Below, piece after piece: positions 23,968 to 30,709 of a stretch of DNA of 38,991 nucleotides. Made by a program: the position numbers and the translations under genes. How positions within the stretch are numbered: position 1 is the first letter of the stretch; every line of letters starts with the position of its first letter. The notes under the pieces were generated by a model. The model did not search any database, was not told where the DNA came from, and saw nothing but the letters and a program-made list of their open reading frames with translations. Source of the DNA: an uncultured Bacteroidales bacterium (GTDB taxonomy: Bacteria; Bacteroidota; Bacteroidia; Bacteroidales; UBA932); NCBI GenBank assembly GCA_946530505.1, contig CAMNAD010000001.1, forward strand, positions 1-38,991, written 5' to 3'.

Positions 23968-25553
23968 TATCTGAAAATGAATAATAGTATAAAACTCATT
24001 ACCATGAGACCGGCGGCCATGACCCTGTAATTCTTCCACCACTTTTCCTTTTTGAGTTCGACGGTCTCGGCCCTGTAGTCTTCGAGACTGAAGGTGGTGT
24101 TCTCCAGTTTTTCGGGAGAAGGCCTGCCCGTGGCGAGGCTCACCAGCCAGATTACCAGCATGCTGAAAATCAGCAGTATGGGCACGATGAACAGGAAGTG
24201 CATATTCCCGAAGATGGCATCGCGCCAGAACAGCAGGACGACAGCCAGCGCAAGCCCCGAAAGAAGGCCGGCGAACGCCCCGCGGGCATTGGTCCGCTTG
24301 AAGAACACACCCATCAGGAAGGTGGCCACAATGGGCGGGGAAATGTAGGAAAGCATCTCCTGATAGTATTTCAACAGGGAGCCGAACTTTTCGATGTTAG
24401 GAGCCCACAGTGTGGCTATTATGATTATGACGAGAGCGGAAATCTTTCCGACCCGCACAAGTTTCTTCTGATCCGCCTTCTTGTCGAACTTGGCATAGAA
24501 GTCCATGGTGAACAAGGTGGAAGCCGAATTGAGAATGGCGCTCAAGGTAGAGGTGAGAGCAGCCAGCATGGCGGAGAGCATCAGTCCGAGGATTCCGGCG
24601 GGCATCAGCTTGAGAACCATGGTGGGATATATCATGTCGGGATTTTCGATTCCGGGGAAGAACTTGCGCGCCATGACTCCTGGGATATTGAAGATAAACA
24701 GCGTGCAAAGGGTGAGGAAGCCCGCCAGCATCACTCCGATGCGGCCCTGGTTTACGTTCCTGGCGCTGAGCACCCGCTGCACCAGGGTCTGGTTGTTGGC
24801 CCAGAAATAGATGCCGAGCACTGGCATGCCTACAAGGAGACCCAGCCAGGGAGTGGAGGAGTCTGAAAGCGGCCTGACGAGTTTCGCCGCCACATCGCCG
24901 TTCTCCATAAGACCGGCGAAGTATTCCCCTCCCCCCTTGGCATAGCAGATTATCATCATCGCGACGGAACCTGCAAGAAGGACCACAGCCTGAATCAGGT
25001 CGGTATTAATGGCTGCGGAAAGGCCTCCCGGGATAGTATATGACGCAGCAATCACTGCGAATACAAGTACGAACACCCATAACTCGACTTCCGGAAAGAG
25101 GAGCTTGAGAATCAGGGCCGCCGAATAGAGGGCTCCGGCGGCATCCAGGAAAATGTTCCCAATTATGCTGATTGCGGAGAAGTAATAACGGGACCTGCTG
25201 TCGAAGCGCTTCTCCAGAAATTCAGGAATGGTGAAAACCCCTGATCTGATATATAAAGGTAAAAGGAATATGGCGAAGAAAACCAGGACCCATACGCCGG
25301 TAAGGTTGTAATTGAAAACGGCTATACCGGTAGCGTAGGCGTCGCCGGTCTGCCCGATCAGCGTGGTGCTGGAAATGCTGGCCGCAAAGAGCGACAGCCC
25401 TATTATGAACCACGGCATCCCCCGTCCGGCAAGAAAGTATGATCCGGCATTCGAGCTCTTGCCGTTACGCAGCCCCCACCAGATGATGAAAAGCAGGTAA
25501 ACGACAATGATTATCACATCGATGGTGCCAATTCCTGAACTGTGCATTTTCAT
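23967..25553 (-). CDS. SSS-family sodium/solute symporter (SLC5-like)
   Basis: 528 residues, about 13-14 TM helices. It starts with TIDVIIIVVYLLFIIWWGLRNGK and has the SSS signature regions FLAGRGMPWFIIGLSLFAASISSTTLIGQTGDAYATG, YTIPGGLSAAINTDLIQAVVLL and MLAALTSTLSAILNSASTLFTMDFY. The Ser/Thr-rich helix-8 segment (TSTLSAILNSAS) corresponds to the second part of the sodium site in vSGLT-type carriers. It ends with a cytoplasmic linker and a last TM helix. Placed first in a mannan operon and coupled by TAATG to a cytosolic GH130, it most likely carries mannose, mannobiose or short mannooligosaccharides across the inner membrane, inferred from context only. A TATATTTG box sits 17 nt upstream. 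Met3 is an alternative start. Confidence 0.93.
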   Translation of the reverse strand: MKMHSSGIGTIDVIIIVVYLLFIIWWGLRNGKSSNAGSYFLAGRGMPWFIIGLSLFAASISSTTLIGQTGDAYATGIAVFNYNLTGVWVLVFFAIFLLPLYIRSGVFTIPEFLEKRFDSRSRYYFSAISIIGNIFLDAAGALYSAALILKLLFPEVELWVFVLVFAVIAASYTIPGGLSAAINTDLIQAVVLLAGSVAMMIICYAKGGGEYFAGLMENGDVAAKLVRPLSDSSTPWLGLLVGMPVLGIYFWANNQTLVQRVLSARNVNQGRIGVMLAGFLTLCTLFIFNIPGVMARKFFPGIENPDMIYPTMVLKLMPAGILGLMLSAMLAALTSTLSAILNSASTLFTMDFYAKFDKKADQKKLVRVGKISALVIIIIATLWAPNIEKFGSLLKYYQEMLSYISPPIVATFLMGVFFKRTNARGAFAGLLSGLALAVVLLFWRDAIFGNMHFLFIVPILLIFSMLVIWLVSLATGRPSPEKLENTTFSLEDYRAETVELKKEKWWKNYRVMAAGLMVMSFILLFIFR

Positions 25554-25570
25554 TATAGTTTAGTGCGATA

Positions 25571-25578
25571 CAAATATA
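25571..25578 (-). promoter_or_regulatory. -7 promoter box of the mannan-utilization operon
   Basis: TATATTTG on the minus strand matches TAnnTTTG and ends 17 nt before the symporter ATG. There is no good -33 element at 19-21 bp, as expected if the promoter needs an activator such as the divergent AraC-type protein. All nine genes to 11510 have gaps of 11 nt or less, so this may be their only promoter. Confidence 0.5.
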
Positions 25579-25619
25579 AGGGACAATTTCGGGCTTTTTT
25601 TTTACAATAGAGTAAAAGA

Positions 25620-25650
25620 TTGATACTATTTTGAATTTTTCCTACATTTG
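25620..25650 (+). promoter_or_regulatory. Promoter of the AraC-type regulator
   Basis: TTG (25620-25622), a 20-bp spacer and TACATTTG (25643-25650) match the Bacteroidota consensus. The box ends 5 nt before the ATG at 25656. The 102-bp divergent gap (25554-25655) is AT-rich with a T-run near 25595-25603 and must also hold operator sites. I see no clear repeat that I could call the operator. Confidence 0.6.
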
Positions 25651-25655
25651 CAAAG

Positions 25656-26501
25656 ATGAAAAGCATACAAGAGGAAATAACGCCCGTCGAAAGCGACGAC
25701 CTGTATGTAGTCCTGGACCACATAAACGCCAAGTTCGACTACCCTATCCATTGCCACGAAGAATACGAGATAAATCTTATTCTCCATTCCGACGGCACAC
25801 ACATTATCGGGACACGCCAGGAGGCGTTTTATGGCATGGATCTGATAGTTATCACCCCTTTCGTGCCCCATGTATGGAAGGCGCGGGAAGAGGGGAACCG
25901 CGTCATAACCATCCAATTCTCCGGGAAAATGCTGGAATTCCCCATGATAAGGCTGAAACAGTTCCGCAAAATAGAATCATTCCTCAAAAATATCGTTCCG
26001 GCAGCAAAGTATCATCTTTCCGAATCGGACCCTCTGGTGCAGGAAACCCTTGCGCTTGCAAATGCAAAAGGCTTCGACGCTACCCTGGCCTTCCTGCATC
26101 TGCTTAACTCCATGGCGGAAAGGGAATTCTCGGTGCTGGGAGATTCCGACTCAGGCATCAGGGCGTCCCGTTCTCGCAGGATAGCCAAGGTCATGGACTG
26201 GTCCAGGAAGCACCTTGGCGAAACCATCCGGCTCTCGGAAGTCGCATCGCTCGTAGACATGTCCGAATCGGCTTTCTCGCATTTCTTCAAGAAACACACA
26301 AACCTTTCCTATATCAGCTACCTCAACGGACTGCGGATCTCCAGGGCCTGCCGCGAACTTGAATCCAGTGCCATGAGCGTCAGTGAAATCTGCTGGAACT
26401 GCGGCTTCAACAACAAGTCCAACTTCAACAGAAAATTCCTGCAGGCAAAGGGCATGACCCCTACTGCCTACAGGAAATACATCTCCGAGATTCTGATCTA
26501 G
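25656..26501 (+). CDS. AraC-family transcriptional regulator with N-terminal cupin
   Basis: 281 residues. N-terminal cupin-like ligand domain (~15-95, with YPIHCHEEYEINLILHSDGTHIIG and DLIVITPFVPHVW) and a C-terminal double helix-turn-helix (~180-278). HTH1 is LSEVASLVDMSESAFSHFFKKHTNLSYISYLNGLRI; HTH2 is SVSEICWNCGFNNKSNFNRKFLQAKGMTPTAYRKY, the standard AraC signature. The His-x-His in the cupin could bind a metal or sugar. It is divergent from the symporter gene, so it most likely controls the mannan operon in response to an imported sugar. That differs from the hybrid two-component or anti-sigma control common in Bacteroidales polysaccharide loci. Its stop and the metG stop fall within the same CTAG (26498-26501). 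Confidence 0.93.
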   Translation: MKSIQEEITPVESDDLYVVLDHINAKFDYPIHCHEEYEINLILHSDGTHIIGTRQEAFYGMDLIVITPFVPHVWKAREEGNRVITIQFSGKMLEFPMIRLKQFRKIESFLKNIVPAAKYHLSESDPLVQETLALANAKGFDATLAFLHLLNSMAEREFSVLGDSDSGIRASRSRRIAKVMDWSRKHLGETIRLSEVASLVDMSESAFSHFFKKHTNLSYISYLNGLRISRACRELESSAMSVSEICWNCGFNNKSNFNRKFLQAKGMTPTAYRKYISEILI

Positions 26502-28729
26502 CCTACCTGGGCTCCGTTGACCACGACTTCCTGCGGAGTTATGAAGCGCATCTTCCCGTCGTTCTGCTTGGCCATGAGAATCATGCCCTTGCTCTCGATC
26601 CCCTTGATGGTGCGGGGCTTGAGATTGGCGAGGATGCAGACCTGCTTTCCGAGCATATCTTCGGGGCTGTAGTATTCGGCGATGCCGGAGACGATAACGC
26701 GCTTGTCGATGCCGGTGTCTATGGTAAGCTTGAGCAGTTTGTCGGTCTTGGGCACACGCTCCGCCTCAAGGACAGTCGCGGTGCGGATGTCCATCTTCTC
26801 GAAGTCCTCGAAACTGCATTCTTCCTTCTGCGGAGTCACCTGCTTCGCAAGCTCGGCCTTTGCCTCCGCCTCTTTCTGCGCCCGAATTGCAGCCAAACGG
26901 TCCAATTGCTTCTGGATGGCTTCGTCTTCGATCTTCGCGAACAGCAGTTCGGCCTCACCCAACTGATGCCCTTCCGGCAGAATATCGGCTGTACCCAGTT
27001 GTTCCCAGCCAACGACTGGCGCATCAGCTTCCGGACCGTCAATGGCGGCCACGGAAGTTTTTTGAGCGGGCTCGAGCGTGGCGGTAGCGGAGTGGCCGCC
27101 ATTGCCGGGCGCGTCAGCCTTCGGAAAAGCAATGCCGGGACCGGGCTCCCCTTGCGGGACACGGCCCGGCCCTTTGCTTTTCGCGGAGGGCTTAATGTTC
27201 AGCATTTTACGCAGGCGCTCGCAGGCAAATGGTGTAAACGGCTCGAAAGCGATGGCAAGATCCGCGCAGAGCTGCAGGCATACGTTCAGTATGGTGCCAG
27301 TACGCGCCAGATCCGTCTTCGCAAGCTTCCACGGCTCGCTGTCGGAAATGTACTTGTTGCCAAGGCGCGCAATCTGCATCGCATCCTTGAGCGCCTCGCG
27401 GAAACGGTAGTTTTCGATATTCTTCTCTATACTCTCGCGCAGCGCCGGAACCTCGGCAAGAGTCTCCCGGTCCACATCGGTCAACTCTCCCGCAGCAGGC
27501 ACACGCCCCTCGAAATATTTGTGAGTCAGCACCACAGCACGGTTTACGAAATTACCGAAAATGGCTACCAGCTCGGAATTGTTGCGGGTCTGGAACTCTT
27601 TCCAGGAGAAGTCGTTATCCTTGGTCTCAGGAGCATTGGCGGTGAGCACATAACGCAGCACATCCTCCTTGCCAGGGAAATCCTGCACATACTCGTGCGC
27701 CCAGACGGCCCAGCCGCGGGAGGTGGAAATCTTGTCGCCCTCGAGATTCAGGAACTCGTTGGCAGGCACGTTATCCGGAAGGATGAATCCGTCGCCATAG
27801 GCCTTGAGCATAGAAGGGAACACTATGCAGTGGAACACGATATTGTCCTTGCCTATGAAATGCACCAGCTTGGTGTCGGGGCTCTTCCACCACTTCTCCC
27901 AGTCATTCGGCAGGAGCTCGATGGTATTGGAGATATAGCCGATGGGGGCATCGAACCATACGTAGAGCACCTTCCCCTCGGCACCTTCCACGGGCACGGG
28001 GACGCCCCAGTCGAGGTCGCGGGTGACGGCACGGGGCTGCAGGCCGCCGTCCAGCCAGCTCTTCACCTGGCCGTAAACATTGGAACGCCATTCCTTGTGG
28101 CCTTCCAGTATCCATTCACGAAGCCAGGGCTCGTAGTCCTGCAGTGGAAGATACCAGTGGGTAGTCTTTTTCTTTATCGGTTCCGCACCGCTGAGTTTGG
28201 AATGAGGGTTGATGAGTTCTTCGGGACTTAGGGTAGACCCGCACTTCTCGCACTGGTCGCCGTAGGCATTCTCGTTGCCGCACTTGGGGCAGGTCCCCAC
28301 GATGTATCGGTCGGCAAGGAAGGTCTTTGCCTCCGGGTCGTAGTACTGCTCACTTTCCCGGGTGACGAACTTGCCCTCGTCGTAGAGTTTGCGGAAGAAC
28401 TGCGAAGCATTCTTCTCGTGAATCTTCGACGAAGTGCGGCCATAGATGTCGAAATTGATGCCCAGGGCCTTGAAACTGTCGCTGATTATACTGTGATACT
28501 TGTCCACAATATCCTGGGGGGAGCAGCCCTGCTGGCGCGCCTTGATGGTGATGGGCACGCCGTGCTCGTCGCTGCCGCACACATACAGCACATCCTCTCC
28601 GCGAAGACGGAGATATCTCACATAAATATCTGCCGGCACATATACTCCGGCAAGATGCCCGATATGCACCGGGCCATTGGCATAAGGCAACGCACAGGTC
28701 ACCAGGGTTCTCTTGAACTTCTTTTCCAT
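26498..28729 (-). CDS. metG: Methionyl-tRNA synthetase
   Basis: Charges tRNA-Met with methionine. 743 residues: Rossmann catalytic domain with HIGH at 22-25, the zinc knuckle CPKCGNENAYGDQCEKC, and KISTSRG in place of KMSKS (a variant seen in Bacteroidales). The anticodon-binding helical domain extends to ~530, and the C-terminal EMAP/Trbp111-type tRNA-binding domain covers ~640-743 (MDIRTATVLEAERVPKTDKLLKLTIDTG). From memory, Bacteroides MetRS is ~680 residues, so this one is about 60 longer. The excess lies at ~525-572, between the helical domain and VGWEQLG, and is rich in Gly/Pro/Ala. That stretch contains a palindromic DNA segment (see repeat entry). It is 6 nt downstream of dnaG and last in the yigZ-metG operon. 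Confidence 0.97.
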   Translation of the reverse strand: MEKKFKRTLVTCALPYANGPVHIGHLAGVYVPADIYVRYLRLRGEDVLYVCGSDEHGVPITIKARQQGCSPQDIVDKYHSIISDSFKALGINFDIYGRTSSKIHEKNASQFFRKLYDEGKFVTRESEQYYDPEAKTFLADRYIVGTCPKCGNENAYGDQCEKCGSTLSPEELINPHSKLSGAEPIKKKTTHWYLPLQDYEPWLREWILEGHKEWRSNVYGQVKSWLDGGLQPRAVTRDLDWGVPVPVEGAEGKVLYVWFDAPIGYISNTIELLPNDWEKWWKSPDTKLVHFIGKDNIVFHCIVFPSMLKAYGDGFILPDNVPANEFLNLEGDKISTSRGWAVWAHEYVQDFPGKEDVLRYVLTANAPETKDNDFSWKEFQTRNNSELVAIFGNFVNRAVVLTHKYFEGRVPAAGELTDVDRETLAEVPALRESIEKNIENYRFREALKDAMQIARLGNKYISDSEPWKLAKTDLARTGTILNVCLQLCADLAIAFEPFTPFACERLRKMLNIKPSAKSKGPGRVPQGEPGPGIAFPKADAPGNGGHSATATLEPAQKTSVAAIDGPEADAPVVGWEQLGTADILPEGHQLGEAELLFAKIEDEAIQKQLDRLAAIRAQKEAEAKAELAKQVTPQKEECSFEDFEKMDIRTATVLEAERVPKTDKLLKLTIDTGIDKRVIVSGIAEYYSPEDMLGKQVCILANLKPRTIKGIESKGMILMAKQNDGKMRFITPQEVVVNGAQVG
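27018..27124 (-). repeat. In-frame palindromic insertion inside metG
   Basis: A perfect 13-bp inverted repeat is present: CAATGGCGGCCAC at 27040-27052 and GTGGCCGCCATTG at 27092-27104, with a 39-nt spacer. It is flanked by 17-bp direct repeats with 3 mismatches, at 27018-27034 and 27108-27124, exactly 90 nt (30 codons) apart. They encode PEADAP and PKADAP. In the gene's sense the spacer begins TCCGC and ends CTTCC after an A-run. The element falls in the low-complexity linker of MetRS, residues ~536-571, and keeps the frame. Confidence 0.6.
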
Positions 28730-28735
28730 ATATAG

Positions 28736-30703
28736 TTAATCTTCTTTTTTCAGACTGTCTTTCAATTTCTTCTGGCGCTTCCGCAATTTGATCATTTCCT
28801 GCATCAGGGCCATTTCTTCTTCTCCGGAAGTACCGGAAAGCGCCTTGCGTATTTCCTCGAGGCGCGATGCCACCCGGCGCTCGGCAAGCGTGAGCATTGC
28901 GCGGGGGACGTATGCCACCAGCCAGGACTGTTCCGAGGTCAGGGAACTCTCCAGACGCTTCACGGATAACTGATAGGGGCGGGTGGAAAACTCTCCCGCA
29001 ATCTCGGCAAGCGTGCGGTCGGGAGAGTCAAGGAGGGTGCGGACAATCTCGTCCTGATCTTTGCCTTCGTCGTAAAGATCCAGATATGCATCATATACGC
29101 GGCGGTATCCGTTGTTTGCCAGGGGCTGTCCGGTAGATTCTATGGCAGACGCAATGAAGCCGGCTACAGTGTCGACCGCCTCAGGGTCGTAATACGGAGA
29201 GTCCGTCTCGAAGTGCAGTTCTTCGCATCCGTGCTGCAGCAGGAAGGTCAGAATATCGCCCTCCACCGCCGCAAGGATACGGTTCTCCGGAGTGTATCTG
29301 GCCGATGCCGATGGAGCAGAGTCCCCCTCTGGAGCATTTTCCCGTATAGGGTTGCGAAGCAACGCGGAAGAGGGGGACTCGCGCTCACGGCGCTCATCTT
29401 CCAGAAGGCGGTCGCGGGTGGTTTTCACACGGGTGAAAAGGATGTCCGGCGCCACGTCGAATTTCTCGGCGGCAGTGTTCACATAAACAGAGCGCTTTAC
29501 CGCATCAGGTATCCGGGCGATGGTGTCCGCTATGTCGTTTACGAAATTCGCCTTCTTGAGAGGATTCCCGGCGGCTTCCCCGAGGAGGATGTCCGACTTG
29601 AAATCGAGGAAATCCTTTGCATTCTCCCGAATATAGTCCTGCACTTCCTCCAGGCTCCTGCCCTTGCTGAACGAATCAGGGTCCTCCCCTTCCGGAAGAA
29701 GCACCACGCGCACGTTCAGGCCTTCATACAAGATGAGGTCGATATCCTTCAGCGAAGCGTGGATGCCGGCGGAATCGCCGTCGTTCATCAGCAGCACATT
29801 CTCGGTGAACTTGTGTATCAGGCGGATCTGCTGCACCGTAAGCGCCGTTCCGCAGGGGGCCACCACATTGTGTATGCCCAGCTGCTGGAGCATCACATAG
29901 TCGATATTACCCTCGACGATAATACACTCATCCTGACGGGATATTTCGCTCTTGGCGAAATAGATGCCGAAGAGGATGTTGCTCTTGCGGTAGATTTCGG
30001 TATCGGGAGAGTTGACGTACTTTGCAGGATTGTCGGCCTTGAGAGTACGGCCGCTGAAGGCGATGGTACGTCCGCTCACCGACTGGATCGGGAACATCAC
30101 GCGTTCGCGGAACTTGTCGCCAAGGGTGCCGTCTTCCCGCTTTACCACCAGGCCTGCATCCAGCAGGTACTCTTCTTTGTATCCGGCTGCCTTAGCCGCC
30201 TGCAGGAGGGTATCCTTGCCGGACGGGGCCCATCCGAGTCCGAATTTCTCTATGGTTTCGTCTTCCAGACGGCGGGAATGGTAGTAGGCAAGGCCGACGT
30301 CCTTTCCTTCGCCGGACTTGAGCTGGTCAGCAAAGAACTTTTGGGCGAATTCACTCACGAGCATCAGGCTTTCGCTGCGCTGGCGGCTGGCGAGTTCTTC
30401 CGGAGATTCTTCCTCCTCGACAACCTCTATATTGTAGCGTTTCGCAATGTAGCGCAGGGCCTCCACGTAGGAATTATGCTCGTGCTCCATCAGGAAGCCA
30501 ACGGCCGAGCCAGACTTCCCGCATCCGAAACATTTGTAGATACCTTTCGACGGCGACACGTAGAAAGACGGGGTCTTCTCCTGATGGAAAGGACAGCAGG
30601 CCACATAGTTGGCCCCGCGGCGCTTCAGCGTCACGAAGTCCCCTATTATATCCTCTATCCGTACGGTATCCAGGATGAGGTCGACCGTTTCTTTAGGTAT
30701 CAT
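28736..30703 (-). CDS. dnaG: DNA primase
   Basis: Makes RNA primers at the replication fork. 655 residues: CHC2 zinc finger with Cys37, His40, Cys58 and Cys61 (CPFH ... KCFGCG), RNA polymerase N-terminal domain (~125-250, GLGWAPSGKDTLL), and TOPRIM catalytic core (CIIVEGNIDYVML, then LLMNDGDSAGIHAS, with the invariant Glu and the Asp-x-Asp metal ligands). A variable linker (~435-470) and a C-terminal helicase-interaction domain (~475-655) end in a basic, coiled-coil-like stretch RKRQKKLKDSLKKED. The linker contains the palindromic DNA segment listed separately. It sits between recQ (6-nt gap) and metG (6-nt gap). Confidence 0.97.
   Translation of the reverse strand: MIPKETVDLILDTVRIEDIIGDFVTLKRRGANYVACCPFHQEKTPSFYVSPSKGIYKCFGCGKSGSAVGFLMEHEHNSYVEALRYIAKRYNIEVVEEEESPEELASRQRSESLMLVSEFAQKFFADQLKSGEGKDVGLAYYHSRRLEDETIEKFGLGWAPSGKDTLLQAAKAAGYKEEYLLDAGLVVKREDGTLGDKFRERVMFPIQSVSGRTIAFSGRTLKADNPAKYVNSPDTEIYRKSNILFGIYFAKSEISRQDECIIVEGNIDYVMLQQLGIHNVVAPCGTALTVQQIRLIHKFTENVLLMNDGDSAGIHASLKDIDLILYEGLNVRVVLLPEGEDPDSFSKGRSLEEVQDYIRENAKDFLDFKSDILLGEAAGNPLKKANFVNDIADTIARIPDAVKRSVYVNTAAEKFDVAPDILFTRVKTTRDRLLEDERRERESPSSALLRNPIRENAPEGDSAPSASARYTPENRILAAVEGDILTFLLQHGCEELHFETDSPYYDPEAVDTVAGFIASAIESTGQPLANNGYRRVYDAYLDLYDEGKDQDEIVRTLLDSPDRTLAEIAGEFSTRPYQLSVKRLESSLTSEQSWLVAYVPRAMLTLAERRVASRLEEIRKALSGTSGEEEMALMQEMIKLRKRQKKLKDSLKKED
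29319..29380 (-). repeat. 62-nt palindromic element inside dnaG
   Basis: A perfect 12-bp inverted repeat is present: GAGTCCCCCTCT at 29319-29330 and AGAGGGGGACTC at 29369-29380, with a 38-nt spacer. In the gene's sense the spacer starts TCCGC, holds a small GTTGC-GAA-GCAAC type hairpin and an AAAA run, and ends GCTCC. The spacer length, the TCCGC start and the A-run plus TCC end recall the metG element 2.2 kb away. It encodes residues ~442-462 (ESPSSALL ... PEGDS) in the variable linker after the TOPRIM core. Confidence 0.6.
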
Positions 30704-30709
30704 CTGAAC

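Noticed and set aside
23968..24042. N-terminal extension of GH130
   Set aside because: It overlaps the symporter coding sequence and lacks similarity; MKLLRYGGNP at 23967 is the normal start with a TAATG overlap.
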